The notes below the pieces were generated by a model. That model was given only the letters and a program-made list of their open reading frames with translations. It had not been told where the DNA came from and did no database searches. A stretch of 64,000 nt of DNA from Pholiota molesta (Eukaryota > Basidiomycota > Agaricomycetes > Agaricales > Strophariaceae), in the NCBI GenBank assembly GCA_014925825.1, contig JACGCK010000017.1, forward strand, positions 546,045 to 610,044. Reading direction: 5' to 3'. Position numbers and translations under genes: made by a program. Below are positions 21,901 through 34,067 of this stretch, piece by piece. How positions within the stretch are numbered: position 1 is the first letter of the stretch; every line of letters starts with the position of its first letter.

Positions 21901-23061
21901 GAAGGAGAGCATATTGATTTTCAGATGGAGGCGCCCGTTGTTTCTCTGGACCATGATGTCGGGAAGAATGACTTGGTTCTGAATGATTTCGATGGTCTAG
22001 GTAATTTGGCGCTGGCGGTCGAACCTGAAATTGCCTCTCATTCACTTGGGATCGCTGCGTTCGCTCAACTTCGCGCTAGACAAGTCAGCCTGCCCATCGC
22101 GCTTCCTGTCTCTGAACCTGTCGCTGTTACTGCCCCTCCTGCGGATCTACCTCAAGGACAGCAGAAGACGCCGCAGGACATCTTTGACCGGGAAACACTC
22201 CGCCTTCCGGACGATATCATGGTCCCGAATTCGGTTCATCGCTATCTAGCGTCTGTGGATCTGATACAAAAACACGCTCTGGTCTGCGCTCTGCGCTCTA
22301 ATGAATGCGCGGTGGAGCTAGTGGAGAGGCAGAGCCTGGACGGCGTCGACCTCATCTTGGACCCGCACTGCGCGATCATATTTATTTCCCTCTTCGTTCT
22401 GCCCGGGCGATGCGACGCGTACGTCGCCCAGGTCGCGCAGCACTCGTGGCACTTCTCGCGGATACTGGTCGTATTCGAGGCGTATCCCGAGCAGCGCGCG
22501 CTGCGCTCCAGGCGCCACGAACCGCACCGCGCCTCGTCGGACCCGTACGCGTATACGCCGCCCATCGTCAAGGCGATCAAGAAGTTCAGGCGCGACGTGA
22601 ACATCGCCGAGGGCTGCGGCACGAAGTGCGCGGGCACCCGGGTGGAGTACGCGTTTGCGAATACGGTGGAGGAGGCGGCGCTGTTCACGCGGGTGTATGG
22701 TGATTTGGCGGAACTGCGGGACGAAACGCAGGGCATGATCTGGGGGGCACGCGAGTGGCTGTCCGTGGATTTCTCTGAGGTGCGTCTTAGTCTTTTTGTG
22801 GGGTATCAAAATTTCGATTAAAGCTCTTCGCTTCTTGTAGGATGAAGAAAGATGCTTGGCTGGGCTGAACGGCTTGAATCGCTTTTCAGCGTCTATCATT
22901 CTTTGTCAGATCTCACTGCAAGATTTTGCGGACATGACGCCGCAGGAAAGGGTCGAAGGGTTTGCGGGGTATATTGGGATCGAACCTATGGTATGTTCAA
23001 TGCAATGCCGCATGAATCAGGCTGACGTCAATCTCTGCAGGTCGCATGTATTGCCTCATGA
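18990..23061 (+). CDS. Large protein with C-terminal XPF-like and helix-hairpin-helix module (ZIP2/SHOC1-like candidate)
   Basis: Eleven exons (18990-19121, 19175-19394, 19427-19640, 19697-20040, 20103-20240, 20292-20367, 20427-20728, 20785-20983, 21036-22779, 22841-22990, 23041-23061) sum to 3540 nt and encode 1179 aa with consistent phases. Residues ~1-540 are poorly conserved and partly disordered (SSPPSPPASSPDDSED). The last third (~925-1120) has alternating hydrophobic strands, VELVER (~966-971) and GVDLILDPHCAIIFISL, the layout of an XPF-type nuclease fold without the full GDXnERKX3D signature. Residues ~1135-1165 read FSASIILCQISLQDFADM and TPQERVEGF, a helix-hairpin-helix-like end. 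This arrangement is that of inactive XPF-like ZMM proteins (yeast Zip2, animal SHOC1), which promote meiotic crossovers. In fungal databases similar ends carry DUF names (DUF7102/SAM-like, from memory). The functional name is inference; the gene model is solid. Confidence 0.75.
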
Positions 23062-23826
23062 GAAGGCTATTTCTGGCCTTTTTCAACTTTTCTTGGTCCA
23101 TTCTGCGAATAATGAATAAGAATTTGACCATGTCTTGCCAATGCTAGGAGCCGACTCTATCAGCTTTTTCGAAGTATAATTGGTGGGGCAACTTGGCGCG
23201 TCATCGCACATAGGGACATTTCCCCTTGAAAGTCATTGAATGAATGCTGAGCGCTGAATTCCCGCAATCAGGGATGATACAAGAGTCTGTGACAATGTAT
23301 TAGCTACATCCGACATTATTCTATGTTAACCACGGCCTTTGAGAAAAGTTTGAAAAGATGCGGTTGACTCCCAGAGTCTCGGGACTTTGGCCCTGTTCAT
23401 TCACTACCACCGCCAGGCATTGCCTTGAAGTTCAAGCAGCCGACTGACGCAACGAATAAGATTCCCTTCATACTGGCCAAAAAAATCGACTTCGCGTTTT
23501 CGAGGCCTAATCATTTCGATAAACCAGAGATATGGACAGACACGCCTTTGAAAATTAAATGGGAAACGAAGCATGATATCTTCCGTTCATTTTATCTCCT
23601 GATGAAGATTTGCGGAGATGGAACTACGTATATTGGGATCCCTCTAAGGCGCGTGTTGACTTGGGCTCGACGAGAACAACCAGGTGATCGTACGAGTATC
23701 GACGACAGCAGTACACTGAAGCTCTGGGGCGATGTAGGTCTTGATATGCTTGGTATTTAGCATTTATATATCCCCCTATTACATTGAGATATCCGAGATA
23801 ATGATACATGATCCAAATGTGAAACG
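23062..23826. other. Convergent spacer with an uncertain plus-strand frame
   Basis: Within it, 23425-23760 is an open plus-strand frame whose translation looks protein-like (WETKHDIFRSFYLLMKICGD), but it lacks an upstream ATG; the first Met is about 61 codons in. It might be an exon of an unannotated gene or chance. The rest is 3' flanking sequence of the two convergent genes. Confidence 0.35.
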
Positions 23827-24653
23827 CTACCGTGAAGACCTTTGAGACCCTTTCTTTCTCCTCGCAATTCGTCGCCACATCAATGTCGAAACGGCCGAAA
23901 GTAGACCGAAGGGAGGTATTAGCCAAGACAGCCTCCATGACCATCCGGCTCGCTCGTCGAGCTTCCGTATTAGATTTTCAACGTGTGCTTGTAGCTCCTG
24001 TTTCGAACCTGAATTGTCGATGACCACGTCGGCATAGGCAACTTTTTCAGTGATTGGTAGCTGCGAATTGAGACGCGATGAAGCGTCTTCTTTTGAAGAC
24101 CCGTCTCTTTGCATGAGGCGCTGGAGTTGGAGTTCGTCAGAGCTATCATACAATTCGGTCAGTGTGCGTGAGGTTGCATGATAAGTTCTGTAGCGCACCA
24201 ATATACAAGCACCACTTTCCCAACCCACTCCCACAGGCCGCCCTCTATCAGCAGCGGGACGTCCATAATGCAGTATTTGTTCCCCGTTATCCATAGTTTG
24301 AGCACCTGCCAGAGCATCTGCTTCCGCACCGCCGGGTGCACAATCTGGTTCAGCTTCTTGCGTTTGGTCTCATCTGCAAAGATGACGCTGCCCAATTTTT
24401 TGCGGTCGAGGCTGCCGTCGGGGAAGAGGACTTCATCTCCGAACTCTTTCCTGATCTTGGCCAATGCGGGGGTTCCGGGTTCGACGACCTGACGTGCAAT
24501 GACGTCGGCGTCGACGACAGGGACATGTGAAGCTTTGAGGAGTGCAGAGACCGTTGATTTGCCGGTAGCAATGCCACCGGTGAGTCCAACGACTGTATAC
24601 GATGTTTTAATTTCACTTGTATCCTCTCATGAAGTTGTTTACTCACCTAGCAT
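23827..24653 (-). CDS. CAB5: Dephospho-CoA kinase
   Basis: Exons 24647-24653, 24199-24592 and 23827-24142 give 717 nt and 238 aa. The enzyme phosphorylates the 3'-hydroxyl of dephospho-CoA with ATP, the last step of coenzyme A synthesis. The P-loop GGIATGKST is at residues 8-16. It is followed by VVDADVIARQVVEPGTPA, the CoaE acceptor-binding region, then HPAVRKQM and MDVPLLIEGG, all family signatures; LQRLMQRDG lies in the lid region. The first coding exon is only seven bases (ATGCTAG), and the frame upstream of the P-loop cannot start otherwise. A hydrophobic C-terminal helix (SWLIPPFGLLSAVSTLMW) followed by basic residues suggests membrane association, as known for fungal CoaE proteins. Length agrees with yeast Cab5 (241 aa). 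Confidence 0.95.
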
Positions 24654-24898
24654 TGGTCGGGCTTAGAGGAAATGTGATGGAGGTTGACAACGTATGTAGA
24701 CCTCGTTAAGTTGGCATATAGCCGATCAGCCGCTCGGACCGTCAAGCCGTTCCGGTATATACTTACGAGGCATGTTCAAGTTGCTTGACCGTTACTTGAC
24801 CAACCACTCCTTGCCTTCCTTCCACACAAAAAACTAATCTCGGGCAAAGCTAACTCCAAATGAAATAGTGCTGCTAATTATCTACCACTTATATTTTG
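24654..24898. other. Promoter of CAB5 and 3' end of NACHT gene
   Basis: A 245-bp spacer between two minus-strand genes. No TATA box was recognised. Confidence 0.4.
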
Positions 24899-27644
24899 CT
24901 ACTTGGAGCTTTCCAACTTGGTCAATATAAAATCCCGTACAAGTCGTACCTCCTTCGCATGATACTCCTCGAAGACTCGGGTGATGAGCTCCAGTGCTGT
25001 CTCTACCTTGTCTTTGTACGTAGCCTGCACTGAGACCTTGGGGTCTGCGCCGTTTTCAAGAAATTTGCGCAAAATCTGGGCCCAACGCGCAGTTCCCTCT
25101 GGATCAATGTCGTATGGCTCAATCCAGCGCCGACGATGTGCCTGCTGCACTGCCTGCAACGCAAGCACCCAGGGCGTCTTTGGCTTCGGAGGCGGCTTCT
25201 TGGCTTTTGCTGCTCTTCTTTCTTCCCTGTCCTCAGCTTCCTCGTCCTCGTCCTCGTCCTCATCTTCCGCCACATCCTTCTCGGCCTCTCTAAATAGATT
25301 CGGGTCTTCTCCGTTCTTGAATAGCACTTCGACCATCCGTGGATCGGAAAGCGGGTATACCGAGCTCTGTCTATGCACGAGATATTCCAATGCGTACGAC
25401 AGCAAGGGCTTCTCGTGTTCGTACGCATATTCATACGTATCAAGATAGGTGTCCAGATACCCCACAATTCCGAACTTGGTCGCGAGTGAGAGGAATGGAT
25501 CAGGGTATGGTTTTCTTCCTCTCTCTTCAAACGTGCCAAAACAACTGCGTGCCCAACTATCGTCCGCTACGGATCCGCCGCGGGGCGGCCAATACCAATT
25601 TAGAGTGTCGTCGAGGGTGTTGAGATATTCAAACAGCTCTTGCTGTGCGCTCGGGGAGGAAAGTCGAGCATGGGTCATCGCAAGCACGATCCTGGGCCAC
25701 CACTCGTTGATGGTGCGTTCCCGCTTCGGCGTCTCGAGCGACAGCTTGAAGCGCAGGACGGAGGCTCTAGCGTGGCAAAGGTGGGGGTCGATGTCGGGAC
25801 AGTGCGCTACGACGCCCTGCCAGACGTCGTCATCCTTCAAGTAATCCTTGACAGTGCGATGGAGATACATGATTTTTCGGAGGGGAAGGAAGGGGTTATG
25901 CGGCCGATTTCGAAGTTGTATGGTATTTCGCTTTTCAGCTCGAGTTGGATGTATCTCGACGAGCCCGACGCAGCTTTCAGAGATGTTGGCAATGGTTTGC
26001 AGAGCAAGGCGCGTGCGCTCGTCATCAGGGACCTTCTGTATGGGGGCGGTCAGGCTTGCATCTTTGAGGGTATCGGCCGTCAGCGCCATCTCCCAGACAT
26101 TCAACGCAACGTCGTCGTCGCGGCGGGTAAAATCACAAACGATCTCACGCGCGCGTATGAGTTGAAAAATGCGAGATATGTCGTTTGCGGAATTAGAGTT
26201 GTCTTCGAACAATAGATAATGAAAGAGGTCATTCAAGGACCGAGGGAGGCTTTCCAAGCACCGCCGAACGTCGGCCAAGTCATCGCTGGGCGTGGACGTT
26301 GTGAGGACTGTGCGGACGGCAAGCGACACCCACAGAAAGACACCGTCCGCGCGTTCGACTACGGAAGCGACCAATTCCTCCGTAGCTTTGGGATCAGCAG
26401 CCATGAGTCGCTGCAGTTGTTGAGCCTCGTTCAGCTTCCCATGGACAAAGCGCGTCATGTCGCCGGCGGTGAGATCCTGCAATCGCAGCGTCGGCACACC
26501 ATGGAACGCCCTCTCGAAGACCCCCCAGGGCCGACTCGAAACGCACACCTTCGTATGCGGCTGCCGATGGGCATGCTCCAGCAGCGCTATCATCGTCCGA
26601 TGGTCGCCCTCAAACTCGTCCAGGCCGTCCACCAGCAGGTACACACTCCTTTCCCGGTTGACCTCAAAGAACCGGCGGAACGCGGCCGACAGCTGCGCGA
26701 GCGGCCACGCCCCCGTCAGGCGGATGCGCGTGCGCGCGTCCGCGGCCCAGATCTGCGCCCACGTCTCCGCGAACACCGCCGGGATCAGGCCCGGCTGCTG
26801 CGCGAGCAGCTGGTGCAGCAGCGAGCGCAGCAGCCCCGCCTGCGAGCGCTGCACCGCGGTCCCGCTCTCCCAGAAGTAGAAGCTCGCGAGCGTGACGGGG
26901 CGCGCGCCGCTCCACTCGCTCAGGAGCGCCGTGGTCTTTTCGTGCGCGCCGATGTACCGCATGAGCGTGGATTTCCCGGAGCCGGGGAGGCCAGTGATCC
27001 AGTCGAAGGTCTCGCTGTACGCCTCCGTTACTTGTTCTTCGCGATCGGTCATGGCTGTGAAAGCGAGGCTGTCGAGGAGGAAGTCGCGGAGCATGTTAAA
27101 TCGCTCAGATTGAGTATCATATGTGTCGAATTGCACGCTTGCCGAGGGATTATGTGGCTTTGATGTTGGGTCGTCTACGTCCAACGATGTGCTTGGTACA
27201 CCAGAGGAACCACTCGATCTGAAATAGAAGCATAAGCATAATCATTAACAAGTACTGGATGACTTGGATGGTAGAATCTCACGAATGCGCAGTGATTTTC
27301 CCTTGTGCATCAATCTCTACCCGTATCGTCTCCAGACGGCGGTGGAGGATAGTCATATCCTCTTCTGGCCAAATCCGAGAGACCGTATTGCCAGCAACGG
27401 CGCTTTGTAGTTGCGCAGTGCATTCCAGTCGAACAAGAACGTCGGAGACGATAACGTGGCACTTGAACAGAACAGGATGAGCACGGTGATCCTCCAGTAG
27501 GGACGCGAGCTGGCGACAGTCTTCGCACAGCGCTTGCACATCGGGAAGGTCCATGGCCTGTTCTTGGCCACTACATCGTGCAATTATCGAGTCGAGCTTG
27601 CTGACGATCGCTAACAGGCTAGTGAAGGGGATTTCGACGTCCAT
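24899..27644 (-). CDS. NACHT-domain STAND NTPase (NLR-like)
   Basis: Two exons (27283-27644, 24899-27218) encode 893 aa. Residues 1-120 form a helical N-terminal domain of unknown type. A P-loop GLPGSGKST is at 196-204 and a Walker B YLLVDGLDE at 313-321. This is followed by KVCVSSRPWGVFERAF and LQDLTAGDM, the pattern of fungal NACHT proteins with a DUF7791-type C-terminal half. The tail carries an acidic stretch (AEDEDEDEDEEAED) and weak ankyrin-like pieces (VLFKNGEDPNLF, FLENGADPK) instead of a clear repeat array. STAND proteins act as nucleotide-switched oligomerising sensors, in fungi linked to heterokaryon incompatibility and defence. The start at 27644 was chosen because the frame upstream is weakly coding. 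Local GC is high across the NACHT core (26500-26950). Confidence 0.88.
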
Positions 27645-28172
27645 GATGGGAGGAAGGTAAGTGAAAAGCTGTGTCAGATACCATTCTCCTTTGCCTCTAA
27701 TCAACCTAAAAATAGTGTAAACAAAGAGGTTATGATGTTGGATAAAATTAACTCGCCTTGCCAAAGAGGAGCCCCGCCGGGACTGTGCTAGACCATATGA
27801 TATCAACACAACTCTATACAGGAAACCACCAAATTAGCAAAGTTTGGCAGACACTCTGATGTGCAATAGACAATGTAAAGCAGGATAGGATGCACAGCAC
27901 TCAAGAGAAGTGGGCGATAAATAAAAATTTATATAACCCCGAAAACGTAAGTAAATACAGAGGGTACTAGAAAAACTAGTTCGCAGAGGGAGAAAGAAAC
28001 AACACACACACAGATAGAAGTCCATAAGAGACAGAAAACGAACACGGAAAGCGTGAACAAATTTTTGCGCGACTTCAAAGGAGCAGGCCAGCCTTGCTTG
28101 CAGATATAAATCCTAGCCCTCATGCGGAGCGGACACCGATAGCAAAGGGGAACATACATCAAGCCTCTTCGC
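27645..28172. other. NACHT gene promoter and TRA2-like 3' region
   Basis: AT-rich in its right part. No gene was recognised. Confidence 0.4.
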
Positions 28173-29098
28173 TCAGTGTCTCCTGTCTTCGTACCTCTCT
28201 CGACCGTAGCCGCGCTCGCGGTCACCTCCGCGATCGCGGTCGCCACGGTCGCCGCGGTCATAGTCCCTGTACCTGTCGTCCCTGCCTCCACCACGGTAAT
28301 CATCGCGTCCTCCCCGACCTCCTCCTCCTCCGCCTCCTCCTCCTCCTCGGCGGTCGTCGTAGTCGCGGGAATAGCGGCTGTCGTAGGGTCTTGGGTCGTA
28401 CGGACGCTCGACTGCGCGATCTGAGATGTCAGGCTTGGGTGTATGAGAAGAAATGAATCGTATTTACAATCGTTGCGTTTAGGAGGGCCATAGTATCGTC
28501 CAGGGGTGGGTGTCCTGGCACGTCCACGGCGAGCCTACAACATCATTACTGCCAGCTCCAACGAATAACAGATCATAAAATACCTTCTCGACATTCATAA
28601 TTTTGCCCATCAACTCAGTCGAATTAAGGGCGGCCACAGCAGCGTCGGCTTCCTCTGCCGTTTCCATCGTCACGAAACCAAACCCGCGCGATTCCCGACT
28701 GTGGGGATCGTACATGACCGAAGCTTTTTTGACCTGTGGGTGATGTCAACAACAGCGCCCTGACAGATGTGACTGTTCGCTTACACGGCCAATTTTAGCG
28801 AACGCGGCTTCAAGGTCACGGGTGTCCACTTTATGGCTGAGCCCCGAGACGTGCAGATTGTTGCCAGGGTTGGTGCTGTTATTGCCACTGAATATGAGGT
28901 TCCACGGAGGGAGGCATGAACAGCCAGGATAGAGCCCAAATCCAGAAAAGTGACTGACCCTCTCTCTTCCCGCGGCGGACCCGGGCTCCTGCTCCTGCTC
29001 GACCTTCGGGGCGCGTCGCCGCCATTGCGGTCGCGCCCATCACGTGTGGGAGAGCGCCCATTGCCATTCGAGCCCCAGGCTTGGTCATCAGTGGACAT
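28173..29098 (-). CDS. Transformer-2-like SR splicing factor (RRM protein)
   Basis: Exons 28959-29098, 28785-28887, 28584-28733, 28468-28534 and 28173-28420 sum to 708 nt and encode 235 aa. The N-terminus is RS-rich (RRSSRSRSPGPPREERG). One RRM follows, with RNP2 LHVSGLS (~58-64) and RNP1 RGFGFVTM (~97-104). After the RRM come RRGRARTPTPGRYYGP, a linker typical of TRA2 proteins, and an R/G/D/Y-rich tail with a run of glycines. RS-RRM-RS order, single RRM and the linker support a TRA2-beta-like factor that binds exonic enhancers in the nucleus and recruits spliceosome components. Splice phases were all checked. The donor between exons 1 and 2 (GTCAGT) is slightly unusual. Confidence 0.88.
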
Positions 29099-29863
29099 GG
29101 CTGTGTTGTTGTTCAAGCCCGCATCTGTCGGGATGCTGATCCCGCTGCTGGTGGGGGCGATGTCTTGGGATTGCCAGGCTGAGGGTGGGGAAGCGAAAAA
29201 AAGTCAGGTCGTGGTCAAGGCGATTGAGTTGCAGGCGAAGGAGATAATTGGGAACACGAAAGGCAAAGGAGAATAGGGTAGGGTTGCCGCGGGGCGAGCA
29301 AGAAGTGAAAAAGGCGCCGTTTTCGTGCATGCCGAAACGTGTCGCAGACGAGAATGGGGGGCTGTCGCGCGGTATCCATTCTGGACGTCAACTGTGCGCC
29401 CCCGATATCGAGGATACCGCAAGTCGGCCGTCAGCCAACTGTGACGAGAAAGACAATGGAAGGAGTCCGTGTGAAGTAGTGTAGGTCGAAGAAAATCGGC
29501 TTCGGACTGGCTTATACTAGTTGGGTCTTGGGCCGAAGAGAAAAAGAGCTCGTCGTCGTCGTGGCTGATGCTGAAGACGTACCGTCATCCATGCTTGCGT
29601 ATATCGTTGTCGGTGGTCGAAAGCAACTCCCACTGCACAGCGCTGGCAAATGTACTCGGCAGCCCTGGTTTACAACATACACAAACACACCATTCCCACC
29701 TTCAGCAGCTTTGCAAATTCAAGTGCTTGGGCGCCGCTGCTGTCTCTTTCATGGTAATTGTTGCAGTTTAGGAAGAGACACTTGGTTATCCGCACCCAAA
29801 TGAGATGAGATTGGTATTCTAAGTAGTAAATCAAAGCAAGAGGTAATACACCAATAACAGAAA
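29099..29863. other. TRA2-like promoter and UTP14 3' flank
   Basis: Short frames only; no gene supported. Confidence 0.4.
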
Positions 29864-32800
29864 TTATATCGTGTGCTTTTCCAGAGGATCGATAATAACA
29901 CCAGGCTAAAGAAAGAAACGCATTCAGCATCATTGCCCACTCCACAAACCCGCAGACAGCGCACCTTCTTGACCACTTTAGGCAGCGTCCCTCTCTGGAA
30001 CGCCACCCGTGTATTCCATTCCACACCAAGCGGGCGTTCCATGGCACGCTCGAACTGTGCCTTGCTCGTGTAAGGATAGGGCAGATCCTTCACAAGATAC
30101 TTCCCAGCCTTTTTGTCGCGTTTCTCAGAGATGATGATGTTCTTTTTATTGTAGTCCGCACGCGTCGTGGGATCGATACCAGCGATTTTCTTGATTCGTG
30201 AGGGTTTTGGTGGTGCTTTGCGGACGCCTGAGCCTCCCCACGAGCCCTGAAAGGCATTTCTTTCCGTTAGAGAAATCCAGAAAAGGCATTTATGGAAAGA
30301 CGTACCCAGCCAGGGATAGTGGTATCTACTTCTCGTGGCGCATCTGCCATGATTTCTCGTTGCTTGGCATCCTCGAAACTCTGGTAGAAAGGAGAGAAAG
30401 ATCAGCAGCTGAGAAAAAAAATGTGCGAAGAAACAAAGTAAATATACCTGTACAACGTTGTCACCTGCAAAGGCAAGAGCAACCAGATCCCTTTGTTCGA
30501 AGGCTTTCAAGCCATTAGCCTTCCCTTTACCCTTCGCCTTGAGAGCGAGTTCTTGTGCTTCAAGTTCAATATTGTCGTCATCCGAATCATCAGAACCGTC
30601 AGCATGGGCCGAAGATGGCTGAATAGGAACGTTCTGCTGCGACACCGCTTTCGTTTTCTGAGCAGACCCAGATGTATGAGGAGCAGCAGCCGTCGACGTT
30701 GACACTGAAGCCAGCACATTGTCCAAGGAGATATCAACAACCGCATCATCCTTAGCGCGTTCGCGCTCCTCGTCTAGCTTTTGGTTCACCTTCTTCAGCT
30801 TGTTCTTCGCCTTCTCTGCGGGTTTGCTGTCCTTTCCGACGACGACCTCGTTAGCTTTTTTGACCACCTTGGCCTTGGCGCTCGCATCGTGAGTCAGCCA
30901 TGGATTCGAGTCCTGAGCAGGGATGATGGAGTTCGAGAGCGCTGAGGGTCTGTTTTGGGCTGGAGAGAGAGGTGGCGAGATGAAGTCTGTGGATTGGAGA
31001 GTAACGCTAGAGGTATCGGACGCTAGTGAGTGTATTGGACGCGAAGAGATGTTCGTCTGTAAAAACGACAAGATTAGCTTGTCTGAATTAATGAATTGCC
31101 AGAAGAGAAACGTACGGGTGCTCCAGGTCTGTATACAACGCGACCGCCAGCTCTTCGCGTAACGACACCGCTGGAAGGATCCAATTCTTCAGCGCCCTCA
31201 TCCTCTTCACCGCTGTCATCACCTCCGCCCACATGGCCGCCCATCTCCTTGATGAAGTCGTCCTTCTCCTGATTCGCCTGCACCTCGCGACGGGCCATGG
31301 CGTCCTTCATGAACTTCATCTCGAACACACTCTTGCCCTTCCGACTGGCGCTCTCTTCCTGCTCGCCCGCGGCCTCGTCCAGCTTGCGCAGCTCGTCGAA
31401 TGCACCCGCTTTGATCTTCGCGATGTTCGCGTCCACATCCAGCCCATTATCATCGTCGTCCTCGTCCTCGGAGCCATCCTCGCTCTCACCGCTCCCAACG
31501 CCCTTGATCCGCCTCCGCAGCTTCTCGCCCCGCGCCAGCATCTCCTCGATATCCCGCCTGCTCTCCTCGTCCATGCCCTCCTTGTGCCGCATCTGCCGCG
31601 CCCACTTCCCCGTATGCTTGTGCCTTAGCGTCGCCCTTTCCCGCGCGCGGTCGAGCTCCGCCTTCATCTTCGCCGCCTCCGGGTCGCTCTCCGCCTCGTC
31701 GATCTTCTCCCCTAAGCGCTCCCGTTCCTTGCGCCGTAGGCGCCGGTAGGTCTTGCTCTTGATCTTGCCGACGCGCTTCGCCTTGATCTCCGCGCGAAAC
31801 ATCAGCTCGCGCATCTTGCGCAGCTCCGCGCGGCGCTGCGCGACCTCCTCGACGCTGAGCTGGTTCATCGCGAGCATCTTGTCTTCGGTGTGGTGCAGGT
31901 CTTCTTCACGCATTTTGGCGGATTTGAGGAGGGCGTCGACCGCGCTTTCGAGTTCTGTCGTTGGCTGAGAACAAGGGGTTTGAATTGAGCCATCCGAGAT
32001 GAGAGTGAGAAATTTAAAATTACCTTGAATTTAGCATTCAGTTCCAGATTCGAGACCCGGCCTTTCGATTGCGCTTGGAGAGGGAAGCTTAGATGCTCCG
32101 CCTTTTGATAATATCAGTTCATGCAAAAAGGTATACAAAGATGAAGGACTGACTTCTCGAATGCGTTTCATGGTGTCCGTCCATTTGTCAACCTCTTCCT
32201 TCGTTTGCTCATAAGCTGCTTGTCGATCCAAACGTTCTTGTGTCCTTTGAGCTAATGGCGCGGATAGTGTTTTTGCTTTTGAGGAGCTTGACGCTTCCAA
32301 GACTTTGGTCGACTTTTTGAGGGATTGGAGTGTGGAGGACTGGGAAGCCAGAGGTGCAAGAAGGTCGTCTAAATTCAGTTTCGAGCCTGTTGAACACCGT
32401 GACGATTAGGAGGAGAATAATACATCAAGATGGAGCAAAGTACCAGAAGACCGTGCGCGGAACTCGTTTTCATCACCAGCTTCCGTTCGTTCCTTCAGGA
32501 ATCGACGCTTCCTAGCACGAGCGTCGGCGCTTGTGGCAGCACCGTCTTCCTCGGGCGCTTTACGTTTCTTCGCGGTGACATCGAGACTGGACACGAAATC
32601 GTTGAGTTGATCCAGAGCCTCAGGCGCCTCTTCATCATCTGAGGGGTCGAAAGTCATGTCCTGATCTTGAGGTTCGTCGTCATCCTCTTCCTCTGAATCC
32701 TCTTCTGAGTTTTCATCTTCCTCTTGCTCCATTTCTTCGTACGTCGGTGGTGCAGCATCCACCTGCGAAGTTGAGGCTTGAGCAGATTTTGATTTGGCAG

Positions 32801-33494
32801 CGCCCTCGGCGTCGCTGCCCGTGCCGATATCACCCCTTCCATCGAGTACATCCAACACGTCGAAAAATTCATCGTCATCGCCTTCCTCTTCCTCCTCTTC
32901 TTCCGAGCTGTCGTTTTCTTCAGCTTTCTCTTCACTCGATTCCATATCTTCGTCTTCATCAAGATTGACGTCCGCGATCTGGACAGATGGCTTGGTTGGA
33001 CGCTTTTTAGAAGATTTTCCTTTTGACTTCTGATATACATAGTCAGTATCTCGCACTAGACACTATCTCAAAACACGTTGCCATACCTTGGCCGAGAAAA
33101 ACCCCGCAAAGCGCTCCTCATCGCTCTCCTCAAACGCAGCATCGCTGTCAATCTCCTCATCATCCCCGCTCGCAATCTCCTCATCGTCCGACAGCTCGCC
33201 GATGAGCCGCGCCCGCAGCTGCTCCCGCGCATTCTCGTCTACGCCGTCCAACCCCACCCCGAATTCCATCGCCTCGTCCCGGTCCAAGTCCAGTGTAATC
33301 TTCGACCGGCGTCCTTTGTTCTGCTGGACGTGCTCATAGAGATCCGTCAGCGCCGGCCCCGCCTTGGCCTTGCGCGCCTGGCGTTTTTCGTATCCTGCGA
33401 CATTGGCCTCTGAGCGTGATTTGCCCTTGCCGCCAAAGCCAGCTTTAGCTTTCACGCCCGTCTTTTTGCTGCCCGAAAATGTGTGGGCCGGCAT
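29864..33494 (-). CDS. UTP14: U3 snoRNP protein UTP14 (SSU processome)
   Basis: Nine exons (33087-33494, 32444-33029, 32154-32386, 32024-32101, 31116-31964, 30448-31056, 30306-30380, 29965-30246, 29864-29905) sum to 3162 nt and encode 1053 aa. UTP14 binds the pre-18S processome in the nucleolus and activates the helicase Dhr1. Diagnostic segments are KIKSKTYRRLRRKERER, RATLRHKHTGKWARQM, PGWGSWGGSGVRK near residue 880, IISEKRDKKAGKYLVKDLPYPY, and the C-terminal PGVIIDPLEKHTI. Long acidic stretches (EEKAEENDSSEEEEEEEGDD) in exons 1-2 are normal for the family. The start is the first ATG (MPAHTFSG). The protein is somewhat longer than yeast Utp14 (899 aa) because of acidic and alanine/serine-rich inserts. 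Confidence 0.95.
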
Positions 33495-34067
33495 GGTCAA
33501 TAGAACAAGCAGCAGGCAGAGAGTTGGTCGTGAAACGGCTCAGTAACTTGAACGAGGAGTGTCGAGACGGTTGTGTCCAAAAAATCAACTTCCATATTAA
33601 GTTGCTGATCTAATTTCGGCATTTACCGATTTGGAAACTGGAATGCCGAGATCATCCAGAACGGTGATCGACGATCGCCCAGTCCTATGCAGACTGTGCA
33701 GTCGAGTTAACTACTCTCTAAACGCTTATATCATTCCAGGATACGTGTTTCTCAAACCAAGGATCCGATCGAAATTTTATAAAATACCTACTGCTGGATT
33801 CTGCCGGAGAGGTTCAGAAACGAAACAGGGAAGCAAGGCAAACAGATGTACATCAATTCCAAGAGAAGCGGTACAAATACAAGGGCGACCCCATAGTTTA
33901 GTTAATATATATACAGAAGCTGACTGACATTTGATACAATATGCACATAGTGTGATGATTTTAGTGGGTATCAGGATAGTACCTGGGTAACTTGCGTTAG
34001 CGCGCCAGTTGTCATCCATCGGTAGGTATTCCAAAGTAGATTTGCGAATTGTTCTTTTTTGAGGTGA
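33495..34067. other. UTP14 promoter and NRAMP 3' flank
   Basis: No coding segment or TATA box was recognised. Confidence 0.4.

Noticed and set aside
20968..22899. Several 100-195-codon minus-strand frames under the ZIP2-like gene
   Set aside because: They are antisense shadows of the 1.7-kb exon 21036-22779. The plus-strand model has consistent splice phases and domain signal.
26219..27163. Long plus-strand frame (314 codons) opposite the NACHT gene
   Set aside because: It mirrors the high-GC NACHT coding exon. The minus strand carries P-loop and Walker B motifs, while the plus translation is arginine-rich with no domain.
31233..31749. Plus-strand frames opposite UTP14
   Set aside because: Their leucine/serine-rich translation is the complement of the charged UTP14 exon 5, whose protein motifs are clear.
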